NCBI RefSeq assembly: GCF_014192015.1 | Contig: NZ_JACHXJ010000004.1 | Span: 248,001 to 312,000, forward strand | From: Paenibacillus rhizosphaerae | GTDB taxonomy: Bacteria > Bacillota > Bacilli > Paenibacillales > Paenibacillaceae | Reading direction: 5' to 3' | Length of the DNA stretch: 64,000 bases | Shown here: piece by piece, positions 16,341-25,096 of the stretch | Layout: every line of letters starts with the position of its first letter | How positions within the stretch are numbered: position 1 is the stretch's first letter | Notes under the pieces: model-generated | What the model was told of the DNA's origin: nothing | Database searches by the model: none | The model's input: only the letters and a program-made list of their open reading frames with translations | Program-made: the position numbers and the translations under genes

Positions 16341-18617
16341 CTACGACGCATATTTACGCCGATACTCCCCGGGCGTAATCCCCGCATGCCGCTTGAACAT
16401 ACGGATGAACGAGTTCACGTTGCGGTAGCCGACCCGGGCCGCCACGTCCTGAATACGCAGATCCAGGTTCTGCAGCAGCTCCTTGGCCGTCCGGATGCGC
16501 AGGTCGTTCAGATAGTCGCTGAAATTAACACCTGTCTTCTCCTTAAAATACGTCGACAGATAGCCGGACGTAATGTTCAACTTGTCGGCCATCATGTCGA
16601 GGTTGATGTCCTCGTCCAAATGCGTGCACATATACTCCGTCACGAACGACGTGATCGGATCATGCTCCTCCGTCTTGCGCCGGATTCCCTGCAGCACGGG
16701 GCGCAGCAGGTCCCCGAACCAGCGCTCGTACTGGGCCCGGCTGTAGAAGCGCCGGGTCTCTTCGAGCGGCGGGCGGCCGCCGGCATCGGCCGATGCGGCC
16801 GCGGGAAGCTGGCGCAGCGCTTTATCCAGCTCGCCCGCCACATCCTTGGCGAACTGCCGGTAGTCGCTGGCCACCGCCTGCTTCTTCTCGAGCTGGTCCA
16901 GGCTGCGCCCGACCCACTCCTGCATGCCTTCCTCGCTGCCGCTCATCAGGCGGGTCTGGAACTCCTGCTCCCACATCGCTTTGAGGTAGCGCTCGCCTCG
17001 CGCTCCGCCGTCAGCAGGGGAGTCCGGCCGAATCCACTGCGTTTCATCCACCAGGCGGCGCAGCTTCAGCCGTTCCTGGACCTGCTCATACGCGGCCGTG
17101 AAGTCCGCCCCTGCCGGCTGAACGGCTCCATGGGCCATCGTGACGAGATAGCTGTCGCGGTCCACGGAGAACACCTGCAGCAGCCGCTGCATGTACGGGG
17201 TGAGATCCGCTTCGGGTTCGGGCAGGAATAGCAGCGTCAGGATCTGGTGGGGCTCGGTCTGGATCGTGACGGCGTCGGGAAAAGCCTGGCGCCACACATT
17301 GTCGACGTACACGCGGAGGTAGTAAGAGCCTTTACCGGTTTTCTGCTGATAGTGTTCGAAGGCATCCTTGAACAGCACCTGGTAGACCACCACTACGTAA
17401 GGCAGGCTCGTATCGGTCAACTCCTGGATCTCCTTCAGGTTCATATGGATGTTCTTCAGCTTGTTGGTGTAGGCGTAATGCCGGAGCATGGAGTTTTTGC
17501 GCGCCAGATCACGCGAAATGCTTTGGTGGGAGATGCGCATGTGGTGCATTTTTCGCGTGATCAGCTCGATTTCGCGAACGGGTTCGTTATCCGTCCCACT
17601 GCCTGCGTCGGTCTCGTAGCCCTTCAGTTCGTCGACGATGAGCCGGATCGGCTGGTGCATGCGCCGGCTAAACAGGAAGGTGAGCACGATCAGGACGCCG
17701 ACGATCGCGAGCAGTGACAGCAGGATCAGATTCAGATTGAGGAGCTGGCCGGAAATGCTCTGGACCGGAACCCGGCTGACATAGGTGAAGCCCGTACCAG
17801 CCCCTGTTTTATAGAAATAGTAGTAATCCTTCGTTTGCATAAAGGAACGGTCCGGATCAAACGAGGTGACCAGGCCCGATTTCATGTCGGCCGACGTCTG
17901 GTAGAGCGGCTGCCCGTCGGCACTCAGAATATAAAACTGATCGCTGATCGACACGTGCAGGTCCTGTGTCAGCTTTTGGGCATCGATCATGACGATGAAG
18001 TACATGTCGCGGTAAGGCATCATTTTAATGACCATGGGCATCAGCACGCCTTTGGACACCGTGTGGCCCGCCGTGTTCTCGGTAAAGGGGGCTGACGGAA
18101 ACACGCGGTAGGCGTACGATTCTTCAAACTGGCCGTCCCAAAACTCCAGGGGGTAGGAAGGGCTTACGTAATACGTGCCGAACATCGCTTTTGCGCTGCT
18201 TGTCCCGTCCTTCTCGATGACGTAGGCGTCGCTGCGGAAGTCAATGATGAGGTTGTCAATATAGAGGAAGGGGTTCGTGTACAGCTGTTTCATCTCGGCA
18301 ATAACGTCGTTGACGTAGCCGTACGCCTTGTTGACTTTGGCATGCCGGAGCAAGTTGATGTGGGTCGCCCAGAGGCTGTTCTGGTTCAGACCGAGCACCA
18401 TTTCCCGGGTCAGCCGAAAATGATCCTCGTAGCCCTCCACTGCGTGATTAATGCTCAGTTCGTTGTACTTGACGATCTCCTGGTGGATCTGGCGTTTTAA
18501 ATAGAAGAAGGAAACCAGGTTGAAGGCGGCAAGAAGCAAGATGACGGCCAGAAATCCAAGCAGTAATTTCGTGAAAAGCGTCGTGTACCCCAGTTTTTTC
18601 GTCAGGATGAGTGACAT
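16341..18617 (-). CDS. membrane-anchored AraC family regulator (YesS/YtdP type)
   Basis: 758-residue one-component regulator. A first membrane helix lies at about residues 15-38, followed by an extracellular sensor region of about 250 residues (Cache-like), a second helix near 290-315, a cytoplasmic linker, and a C-terminal AraC double helix-turn-helix (about 655-758, with DEDINLDMMADKLNITSGYL and VGYRNVNSFIRMFKR). GGAGGTG precedes the ATG. This architecture is typical of Paenibacillus and Bacillus regulators that sense polysaccharide fragments outside the cell and activate an adjacent LplB/YtcP transporter. The divergent transporter at 18836-22312 is the obvious target. Confidence 0.9.
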   Translation of the reverse strand: MSLILTKKLGYTTLFTKLLLGFLAVILLLAAFNLVSFFYLKRQIHQEIVKYNELSINHAVEGYEDHFRLTREMVLGLNQNSLWATHINLLRHAKVNKAYGYVNDVIAEMKQLYTNPFLYIDNLIIDFRSDAYVIEKDGTSSAKAMFGTYYVSPSYPLEFWDGQFEESYAYRVFPSAPFTENTAGHTVSKGVLMPMVIKMMPYRDMYFIVMIDAQKLTQDLHVSISDQFYILSADGQPLYQTSADMKSGLVTSFDPDRSFMQTKDYYYFYKTGAGTGFTYVSRVPVQSISGQLLNLNLILLSLLAIVGVLIVLTFLFSRRMHQPIRLIVDELKGYETDAGSGTDNEPVREIELITRKMHHMRISHQSISRDLARKNSMLRHYAYTNKLKNIHMNLKEIQELTDTSLPYVVVVYQVLFKDAFEHYQQKTGKGSYYLRVYVDNVWRQAFPDAVTIQTEPHQILTLLFLPEPEADLTPYMQRLLQVFSVDRDSYLVTMAHGAVQPAGADFTAAYEQVQERLKLRRLVDETQWIRPDSPADGGARGERYLKAMWEQEFQTRLMSGSEEGMQEWVGRSLDQLEKKQAVASDYRQFAKDVAGELDKALRQLPAAASADAGGRPPLEETRRFYSRAQYERWFGDLLRPVLQGIRRKTEEHDPITSFVTEYMCTHLDEDINLDMMADKLNITSGYLSTYFKEKTGVNFSDYLNDLRIRTAKELLQNLDLRIQDVAARVGYRNVNSFIRMFKRHAGITPGEYRRKYAS

Positions 18618-18835
18618 CTCTTGAACACCTCCGCAATGTGCGCTCTGTTACCTATATCATAAGATTTATTTTCGCGTTCAAACAATATTCACCTTTTCGG
18701 GAATCTCTACAATCTTCCGGCTGACCCAGGAAAAAGGGGATATCCTCACAAACGTGCAGATTTATTTATGGGGAAACGTTCAAGTATGATTCGGGTACAG
18801 GGTTTCACGGCCCATGACCAAAGAGGGAGGTGCGC

Positions 18836-19834
18836 ATGTGGGTGAAACAAGCACAATCGGAAGTGTCGGGAATCGTTGAAGCAGGCCTGCCGGGCCTGAA
18901 CGTAAAGCGCCGCAGCGGCATGACCATGCAGAGCAGGCTGAAGCGGGCCTGGAGACGAAGCAAATACTTATGGCTGCTGTTTCTCCCGTGCCTGCTGTAT
19001 TACGCGATTTTCAAGTATGCACCGATGTTCGGCCTCGTCATTACATTCAAAAACTACAACGTGTTCAAGGGCATTTGGGCGAGCGAGTGGGTGGGCTTCA
19101 AGTATTACCGGATGTTTTTCGAGAACCCGGATTTCTGGGTGCTGATGAAAAACACGGTGCTGCTCGGTGTTTACAAGCTGGTTTTCGGCTTCCCGGCGCC
19201 CATCATTCTGGCCCTGCTGCTGAACGAAGTCCGGAATGCCGTGTTCAAAAAATGGGTGCAGACCGTCAGCTACCTGCCGCATTTCATTTCCAACGTCATC
19301 GTGGCCAGCATGGTGATCATGTTCCTGTCCCCGAACGGCGGAATCATCAATGAGCTGATTACTGCGCTTGGCGGCAAGCCGGTCAACTTCATGATGGAGC
19401 CGGGATGGTTCCGGCCGGTCTATGTCCTGTCGGAAATCTGGCAGCACATCGGATGGGAGACGATCATCTTCCTGGCGGCGCTGACCGCGGTCGATCCGCA
19501 GCTGTATGAAGCGGCCAGCATCGACGGGGCGAACCGGTGGCGAAAGCTGTGGCATGTGACGCTGCCCGGCATTGCGCCGACCATCATGATCATCCTGATC
19601 CTCGATATCGGGAAGGTGCTCGAGATCGGCTTCGAGAAAGTATTTCTGATGTATAACCCGGCCATTTACGACACGGCGGACATCATCAGCACCTATGTAT
19701 ATCGGGTCGGCATGGAGCAGGGGAACTTCAGCTACGCCTCTTCCATTGATCTGTTCATGGGGGTCATCAGCTTCATCTTTATTTTTTCGGCCAACTTTAT
19801 CAGCCGCAGACTGGGGGGAACCAGCCTATGGTAA
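18836..19834 (+). CDS. ABC transporter permease, LplB/YteP type
   Basis: 332-residue permease for complex sugars. Six hydrophobic helices are apparent, the first preceded by a basic stretch (RLKRAWRRSKYLW). The signature FKYAPMFGLVITFKNYN of LplB-like permeases follows the first helix, and the EAA loop is EAASIDGANRWRKLWHVTLP. The start could be GTG 18830, ATG 18836 or GTG 18842; the ATG lies five bases after GGGAGG. It overlaps the next permease by seven bases. No ATPase gene is present, as usual for this class, which shares a housekeeping ATPase such as MsmX; that sharing is known for Bacillus relatives and inferred here. Confidence 0.9.
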   Translation: MWVKQAQSEVSGIVEAGLPGLNVKRRSGMTMQSRLKRAWRRSKYLWLLFLPCLLYYAIFKYAPMFGLVITFKNYNVFKGIWASEWVGFKYYRMFFENPDFWVLMKNTVLLGVYKLVFGFPAPIILALLLNEVRNAVFKKWVQTVSYLPHFISNVIVASMVIMFLSPNGGIINELITALGGKPVNFMMEPGWFRPVYVLSEIWQHIGWETIIFLAALTAVDPQLYEAASIDGANRWRKLWHVTLPGIAPTIMIILILDIGKVLEIGFEKVFLMYNPAIYDTADIISTYVYRVGMEQGNFSYASSIDLFMGVISFIFIFSANFISRRLGGTSLW

Positions 19835-20718
19835 GTGCAGGGGAGGTTCGCGGCCGCCGCAGGATCAGCCTGTTTACCATCGTCAATACGCTGATTCTGC
19901 TCGGTGTGGCTGCCGTGACATTGTATCCGTTCGTTTACATGCTTGCGGTTTCGCTCAGCGGGGACGTGTACGTCATGAAGGGAGAAGTCACGCTGTGGCC
20001 AAAGGGCTTTAATCTCCGGATGTACGATCTGGTGCTGGGGGACCCGAAAATTTGGTCGGCCTACCGGAACACGATCATCTACACCGTGCTGGGCACGGCG
20101 ATTGCGATGATCATTACGTCCATGGGCGCTTATGCGCTGTCCCGGAGCGACATGACGTTTCACAAAGGCTTTACGCTATTGATCGTGTTTACGATGTTTT
20201 TCAGCGGGGGCATGATCCCGACGTTTCTGGTGGTCCGCTCGCTCGGGCTGGTCGATACGATCTGGGGCATGGTACTGCCGGGAGCGGTCAGCACATGGAA
20301 TCTCATTCTGATGCGGACGTTCTTCAGCGGCATACCGAAGGAGCTGGAGGAATCGGGACGAATGGACGGACTGAACGACATCGGCATCTTCTTCCGCATT
20401 ATCGTTCCGTTATCCAAGCCGGTGTTCGCTACGATCTCATTGTTCTATGCGGTAGGCATCTGGAACAACTTCATGAATCCGCTGCTGTATTTACGCAATC
20501 CCGACCTGTTCCCGCTTCAGGTCATCCTCCGCAATCTCGTGCTGGCCGGAAGCGTCAGCTCCGGGCAGGTGACGCAGATCGGCGGAGACAACATGGTGGT
20601 CGAGGATTCGCTGAAGTTTGCAACGATCATGGTATCCACGATTCCGATCCTGATCATATATCCGTTCGTCCAGAAATATTTTGTGAAAGGATCGATGATC
20701 GGTGCGGTGAAGGGATAA
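19828..20718 (+). CDS. carbohydrate ABC transporter permease, YtcP type
   Basis: 296-residue second permease of the importer. Family features: a first helix with VAAVTLYPFVYMLAVSLSG, the EAA-type loop EESGRMDGLNDIGIFFRIIVPLSKPVF, and the C-terminal PFVQKYFVKGSMIGAVKG ending that is highly characteristic of YtcP proteins. Its ATG overlaps the end of the upstream permease, indicating translational coupling. Works as a heterodimer with the LplB-type subunit. Confidence 0.92.
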   Translation: MVSAGEVRGRRRISLFTIVNTLILLGVAAVTLYPFVYMLAVSLSGDVYVMKGEVTLWPKGFNLRMYDLVLGDPKIWSAYRNTIIYTVLGTAIAMIITSMGAYALSRSDMTFHKGFTLLIVFTMFFSGGMIPTFLVVRSLGLVDTIWGMVLPGAVSTWNLILMRTFFSGIPKELEESGRMDGLNDIGIFFRIIVPLSKPVFATISLFYAVGIWNNFMNPLLYLRNPDLFPLQVILRNLVLAGSVSSGQVTQIGGDNMVVEDSLKFATIMVSTIPILIIYPFVQKYFVKGSMIGAVKG

Positions 20719-20755
20719 CTGTGATGTTCCAATTTTGATCAAAGGGGCGAAACGA

Positions 20756-22312
20756 ATGAAGAAAAGAAAGATCGCTTCAGCGCTGCTGGCCGCGCTGCTG
20801 ATCGTCATTGCCGCAGCTGGATGCACCGGCGGGAAGAAGGAAGAGACGAATACGGCATCCAATGCCAATGCCGGAACTGGGGGACAGAAGGAAACGGTCA
20901 CCTTAACGGCTCTGCTTGACAATAATGCGACCTTCCCTTACAGCAAGGATTGGCCGATCTGGAAATGGATTCAGGAGAAAACCGGAGTCACGCTGAACGT
21001 ACAGACGCCTTCGGGTAAGCTGAGCGACACGCTGAACCTGGTCATGGCCTCGGCCAATCTCCCGGACCTCATGTATATGTCGGGCCGCAGGGACTCCAAC
21101 AAATACGGGGACCAAGGCGCGCTGGAAAATATTTTGGACCACGTCGACCAAATGCCGAATCTGAAAAAGTGGATGGAGCAGTATCCGGAGGAGGCCAAGG
21201 CCGCATTGTCTGCGGACGGCAAAATGTATATGTTCCCGAACCAAGGCTTTGGGGAGACGAACCGGATGATCTGGCTGTACCGCGAGGATGTGTTCAAGAA
21301 AAACGGACTGCAGACGCCTAAGACCTACGAGGAGCTGCATCAGGTGCTGAAAAAGCTGAAGCAGCTGTACCCGGACAGCTATCCGCTGTCGATGCGCTTC
21401 GGGCAAATTCCGGATGAGATGTACGCCAACCTGACGACCAACTTCGATACGGGCACGGATGTGTATTACGATTTTGACGACAACAAGTGGAAGTTCGGAC
21501 CGACCGAGGATAACTACAAGAAAATGGTGGAGATGTGGCATACCTTCTATGAGGAAGGACTGATTCCGCCGGATTTCCTCTCGATCCAGACGAAGCAGTG
21601 GCAGGACGTCATGTCCACGGGTCAATCCTTTGTGACAATCGATTACATCAGCCGCGTCGACTTTTTCAATAACGCGATGCGCAAGGACAATCCGGAGTAC
21701 AGCCTGCAGTTCATGGCGCCGCCGGCAGGACTGCCGGGCGTGAAGCAGCTGAACCCGTATTTCCACTATCTTGAGGGCGGTCTGACCGTCGCCTCGAGCT
21801 CCAAGCATAAGGACGAAATTATGAAGTATATGGACTTTTTCTACAGTGAAGATGGGCGAAACTTAAGCAGCTGGGGCAAGGAAGGCGAGACCTATACGGT
21901 GGACAACGGGGAGAAGAAGTTCAAGCCGGAGTATACCGACGTGACGGAAATGCGGAAGCAGACCGGCCTGCAGACGAGCGGTACGTACACGTGGATCGAC
22001 TTCAACGCGCACCTGTCGCTGTTCTCGGACGATTTGAAGAAGGCATATGAGGAAGCGGTCAAGTACGATCCGCCGGCGATGCAGCCGAAGCCGGCATTTA
22101 CCGACGCGGAGAACGAGGTGCTGTCGGTGACCGGGCAGGCCGTGAAGAAATACCGCGAAGAGAACTTCTCCAAGTTTGTCCTGGGCACGCGAAAGTTAAG
22201 CGAGTGGGATAAATATGTGGAGGAAATCAACGGCCTCGGCGTCCAAAAGCTGATCGACACCTATACGGCGGCGCAGCAGCGGGTGGAGCAGGCGAAGCTG
22301 GAAAATAAATAG
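20756..22312 (+). CDS. extracellular solute-binding lipoprotein (LipO/YtcQ type)
   Basis: 518-residue substrate-binding protein. The signal sequence starts MKKRKIASALLAALL and ends in a lipobox with IAAAGC, so the protein should be lipid-anchored on the outer face of the membrane. The low-complexity linker after the Cys (KKEETNTASNANAG) is typical. ATG 20756 follows AAAGGGGCGAAACG; the frame is open to a TTG at 20735, which would spoil the signal peptide. Large size (over 500 residues) fits binding proteins for oligosaccharides or polysaccharide fragments. Third gene of the importer operon, followed by a terminator. Confidence 0.92.
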   Translation: MKKRKIASALLAALLIVIAAAGCTGGKKEETNTASNANAGTGGQKETVTLTALLDNNATFPYSKDWPIWKWIQEKTGVTLNVQTPSGKLSDTLNLVMASANLPDLMYMSGRRDSNKYGDQGALENILDHVDQMPNLKKWMEQYPEEAKAALSADGKMYMFPNQGFGETNRMIWLYREDVFKKNGLQTPKTYEELHQVLKKLKQLYPDSYPLSMRFGQIPDEMYANLTTNFDTGTDVYYDFDDNKWKFGPTEDNYKKMVEMWHTFYEEGLIPPDFLSIQTKQWQDVMSTGQSFVTIDYISRVDFFNNAMRKDNPEYSLQFMAPPAGLPGVKQLNPYFHYLEGGLTVASSSKHKDEIMKYMDFFYSEDGRNLSSWGKEGETYTVDNGEKKFKPEYTDVTEMRKQTGLQTSGTYTWIDFNAHLSLFSDDLKKAYEEAVKYDPPAMQPKPAFTDAENEVLSVTGQAVKKYREENFSKFVLGTRKLSEWDKYVEEINGLGVQKLIDTYTAAQQRVEQAKLENK

Positions 22313-22341
22313 GAAGGCGCGAGGCTGCGCCGATTTCCTGA

Positions 22342-22372
22342 GGCACCTGGCTAACGGCCGGGTGCCTTTTTT
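22342..22372 (+). terminator. intrinsic terminator of the sugar importer operon
   Basis: Ten-base stem GGCACCTGGC/GCCGGGTGCC with one T-G pair, short loop, then six Ts. Confidence 0.85.
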
Positions 22373-22459
22373 ATAATATCAGAACGTATAAACTCCAGAG
22401 CCATGGCTTCCTGATATTGCAAGAAAAATAACCTTTAAACGCGGTCTGTCTTCTTTGAA
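22371..22459. repeat. 89-base direct repeat, copy 1
   Basis: Begins TTATAATATCAGAACG and ends GTCTTCTTTGAA. Inside it an AATATCAG...CTGATATT inverted repeat encloses the perfect palindrome AGCCATGGCT, so a hairpin or cruciform is possible. Differs from copy 2 at only two bases. Confidence 0.9.
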
Positions 22460-22481
22460 GGTACGTCGATAGACGTTTTTC

Positions 22482-22570
22482 TTATAATATCAGAACGTAT
22501 AAACTCCAGAGCCATGGCTTCTTGATAATGCAAGAAAAATAACCTTTAAACGCGGTCTGTCTTCTTTGAA
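22482..22570. repeat. 89-base direct repeat, copy 2
   Basis: Second copy, 111 bases downstream of the first. The two changes (CTTCTTGATAATG instead of CTTCCTGATATTG) weaken the outer inverted repeat while AGCCATGGCT is kept. The 22-base spacer between copies holds ACGTC-GATA-GACGT followed by Ts, a small hairpin of its own. Confidence 0.9.
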
Positions 22571-22633
22571 TGAAATTTTCCGATCACAAAAGGGCTGATG
22601 CCTTATGTTCATCTCAAAAGTTTTCCAAATTCC

Positions 22634-22706
22634 TTGACAGGATACAATATCTGTAATATAAATGATCTAGTCATTTAGTAAATTACTGATTTAGTAAATT
22701 ACTAAA
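22634..22706 (+). promoter_or_regulatory. sigma-A promoter with double palindromic operator
   Basis: TTGACA (22634-22639) and TATAAA (22657-22662) are exactly 17 bases apart. Downstream, TTTAGTAA-A-TTACTAAA at 22690-22706 is a perfect inverted repeat, and a near copy TTTAGTAA-A-TTACTGAT lies at 22674-22690, giving two 16-base-spaced sites just after the expected transcription start. A repressor bound there would block initiation or early elongation of the GIY-YIG gene. Confidence 0.75.
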
Positions 22707-22725
22707 TATTAAACGGATAAGTGAG

Positions 22726-23079
22726 ATGAATCGGATGGACAAGAGCCGCAGGGCTGAGCTGATCGCCCAGTACAAAGAAATGAAACCCCAAATGGGCGTA
22801 TATATGCTCAAATGTATCCCTTCCGGACGCATCTATCTGGGTTTCACGCAGGATATGAAGAGCATGCTGAACCGGCATCAGTTTACGTTAAGATCCGGCC
22901 TGCACAAATGCAAGGAACTGCAGCGGGAATGGAACGAATACGGGGAGAGCCAGTTTGAAGTGAAGGTTGTAGACACGCTCGCCTATGACAAGGATGAGTC
23001 CAAAACCGACTATACGGAGGACCTTGAGCTCCTGCGCGATATTTGGAAAGATAAATTAAAACATGTGGAGATGATCTAA
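22726..23079 (+). CDS. small GIY-YIG nuclease family protein
   Basis: 117-residue single-domain protein. The motif appears as GVYMLKCIPSGRIYLGFTQD (GVY ... YLG), followed by an Arg in LNRHQF and a Glu-rich helix ELQREWNEYGE, matching the spacing of small GIY-YIG proteins. The changes GIY to GVY and YIG to YLG are common, so activity is possible but not certain. The start could be ATG 22726 or ATG 22735; neither has a strong ribosome binding site. It is two bases from the following DUF6530 gene, so they form a unit, controlled by the palindromic operator upstream. Confidence 0.75.
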   Translation: MNRMDKSRRAELIAQYKEMKPQMGVYMLKCIPSGRIYLGFTQDMKSMLNRHQFTLRSGLHKCKELQREWNEYGESQFEVKVVDTLAYDKDESKTDYTEDLELLRDIWKDKLKHVEMI

Positions 23080-23081
23080 CC

Positions 23082-23561
23082 ATGAAGATCCCAACAACGT
23101 TAAAGCATAAACCGGTCATCGTATCCGAGAATTATGAAAATATCGACGGCAGAAAGGCATACAGTACGGATGCCAAGGGACTATCCCTGGGTCTGGCCCA
23201 GTGGAACGAGCGTGGGAAGGTGGATATTTCCGCTAAGGTATGGCGATATACCGGCGAGAAATGGTCGCGCCAATCCGAAGAGCTTCCAATGCACCGGGTG
23301 TTGGATCTGGCGATTCTGATTCTGCGCAGCAGCGCCTATTTCAGCGAAGCCTACCGATATCCCAAGCTGTATGACCCGGAAGAGGCGACCATCGACCGGG
23401 TGGGGGTGCAGGGTGATGCCATGGAAGTGGCGGTATGCACGGACAATCCGATGATCGACGAAGATATCAAGCTTTTTGCCCAGGCGCTGAGCGAAGACGG
23501 CGAGCTGCTGGGTGAGCGGTTCCGCATTTTGTCCCGCCTATTGAAGGAGATGGGATATTGA
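23082..23561 (+). CDS. DUF6530 family protein
   Basis: 159-residue soluble protein. The N-terminal pattern KIPTTLKHKPVIVSENYE and the central LAQWNERGKVDISAKVWR and PMHRVLDLAILI are what I recall for the DUF6530 family; no function is known. No signal peptide, membrane segment or catalytic signature is visible. It follows the GIY-YIG gene with only two bases between them. The pair may be functionally linked, but how is unknown. Confidence 0.65.
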   Translation: MKIPTTLKHKPVIVSENYENIDGRKAYSTDAKGLSLGLAQWNERGKVDISAKVWRYTGEKWSRQSEELPMHRVLDLAILILRSSAYFSEAYRYPKLYDPEEATIDRVGVQGDAMEVAVCTDNPMIDEDIKLFAQALSEDGELLGERFRILSRLLKEMGY

Positions 23562-23617
23562 TGAGCAAGCAGAAGCCTTTCCATTGGATGATGATAAAAG
23601 GAGATGGTTTTACATGA
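23561..23617 (+). CDS. possible 18-codon bridging ORF
   Basis: ATG at 23561 overlaps the stop of the DUF6530 gene (TGATG) and its TGA at 23615 overlaps the ATG of the MATE gene (ATGA). The peptide is MSKQKPFHWMMIKGDGFT. A purine-rich AAGGAGA lies ten bases upstream. It may only pass ribosomes from one gene to the next or be chance; no homology can be judged at this length. Confidence 0.3.
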   Translation: MSKQKPFHWMMIKGDGFT

Positions 23618-25044
23618 GTTCAACCGAGCAAGGATTAAAAGGCACCTCCGGTGCCGTGCCATCCGAGAGGCCGGGGCCGGGCGCTCCCGACAAGAAGGAT
23701 ACGGTACTGCGGGCCATGATCGCCTTCCTTATCCCCCTTATTCTGAGCAACGCCCTGCAGTCCGTCGGCCAGCTGGTCGGCAGCATCGTTGTGGGGCGCT
23801 GGATCGGGGTTGAGGCATTGGCGGCGATATCTGCGTTTTTCCCGTTATTTTTTCTGGTCATATCCTTTGTGATCGGGATCGGCTCCGGCAGTGCCATTCT
23901 GATCGGCCAGGCCTACGGTGCCCGTAACGAGGAGAAGCTCAAGGCGGTCGTCGGCACGACGCTGACCTTCACGCTCATCCTCGGCATTGTTCTGGCGGTG
24001 CTGGGGGGCATCTTTACCGAGGACATTTTGCTTCTGATCGGAACCCCGTCCAACATTATCGACATTTCCGTACATTATGCCCGCATTATGTTCTGGAGCC
24101 TGCCGTTCTTGTTCCTGTATGCGGTCTATACGACTTTTATGCGCGGAACGGGCGATTCCAAAACGCCGTTTTATTTTCTGATCGTCAGCACGGTGCTGAA
24201 CCTGATTCTGCTGCCTGTGCTGATCTTCGGCTGGATCGGGCTGCCTAAGCTCGGCTTGTACGGCGCGGCTTACGCCAATCTGGTCTCCACGATCGTGACC
24301 TTTATCGTGATGCTGTGGTATCTTCGCTGGAAGAACCACGCGCTGCAGTTCGACGCCTCGGTGCGCAGGCACCTGGGGATGGACAGGGAAATGCTGAAGC
24401 TGCTGCTTCGTCTCGGCATTCCCTCCAGCATCAGCATGATCCTGGTGTCGCTGTCCGAGATTGCGGTCATCATATTCGTCAACCGGTTCGGGTCAGACGC
24501 AACCGCTGCCTACGGCGCGGGAAATCAGGTGGCGAGCTACGTCCAGATGCCGGCGATCAGCCTGGGCATGACCGTATCGGTGCTGGGAGCGCAGTCGATT
24601 GGGGCCGGTCAGCTGGACCGGCTGAAACAGGTCATCCGCGTGGGCATTATGCTCAACTATATCATTGGGGCATTGATCATTATCCCGGTGTACCTGTTCT
24701 CAGAGCATATTTTGTCCTGGTTTATCACGAGCGGCGATACGCTGGACATCGCCCACCGGCTGCTCATGATCACGCTGTGGAGCTACCTCATCTTCGGCCA
24801 TACGCAGATTTACGGGGCGACGATGCGGTCCAGCGGCACGGTGTTGTGGCCGACAGTATTCAACATCGTGTCGATCTGGTGCGTGGAGGTCCCAGTGGCC
24901 TACGTGCTCTCGTACCACACAAGCCTTGGCATTGAAGGCATTTGGATCGGGTATCCGGCGGCGTTCATCGCCAGCTTCATTCTGGTGTACAGCTACTACC
25001 GCTTCTCATGGAAAAAGAAGCAGATTACGCGGCTGGTTCACTAG
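23614..25044 (+). CDS. MATE family efflux transporter
   Basis: 476-residue, 12-helix cation-coupled multidrug/toxin exporter. The N-terminal half has PLILSNALQSVGQLVGSIVVGRWIG and IGIGSGSAILIGQAYGARNEEKL, the hallmark of MATE proteins, and a repeat of this pattern is seen in the second half (ISLGMTVSVLGAQSIGAGQLDRL). ATG 23614 has AAAAGGAGATGG upstream, whereas the earlier in-frame ATG at 23584 does not. It probably shares a transcript with the GIY-YIG/DUF6530 pair. The substrate is unknown. Confidence 0.9.
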   Translation: MSSTEQGLKGTSGAVPSERPGPGAPDKKDTVLRAMIAFLIPLILSNALQSVGQLVGSIVVGRWIGVEALAAISAFFPLFFLVISFVIGIGSGSAILIGQAYGARNEEKLKAVVGTTLTFTLILGIVLAVLGGIFTEDILLLIGTPSNIIDISVHYARIMFWSLPFLFLYAVYTTFMRGTGDSKTPFYFLIVSTVLNLILLPVLIFGWIGLPKLGLYGAAYANLVSTIVTFIVMLWYLRWKNHALQFDASVRRHLGMDREMLKLLLRLGIPSSISMILVSLSEIAVIIFVNRFGSDATAAYGAGNQVASYVQMPAISLGMTVSVLGAQSIGAGQLDRLKQVIRVGIMLNYIIGALIIIPVYLFSEHILSWFITSGDTLDIAHRLLMITLWSYLIFGHTQIYGATMRSSGTVLWPTVFNIVSIWCVEVPVAYVLSYHTSLGIEGIWIGYPAAFIASFILVYSYYRFSWKKKQITRLVH

Positions 25045-25096
25045 CAAGGAAAACTTCGGAACTGCGGAACCTGGAATAACCAAGGGGGGGACCGGC

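Larger units (their letters stand above)
22313..22725. other. intergenic region, 413 bases
   Basis: Holds the importer terminator (22342-22372), two copies of an 89-base repeat (22371-22570) and a promoter with a double palindromic operator (22634-22706). AT content is much higher than in the flanks. No protein frame is supported. Confidence 0.6.

Noticed and set aside
16046..16378. Open frames in the AraC downstream region
   Set aside because: They pass through a palindromic repeat on both strands and have no ribosome binding sites.
22371..22570. Possible CRISPR array
   Set aside because: Only two copies of an 89-base unit with a 22-base spacer; CRISPR repeats are about 24-48 bases, and no cas genes are present.
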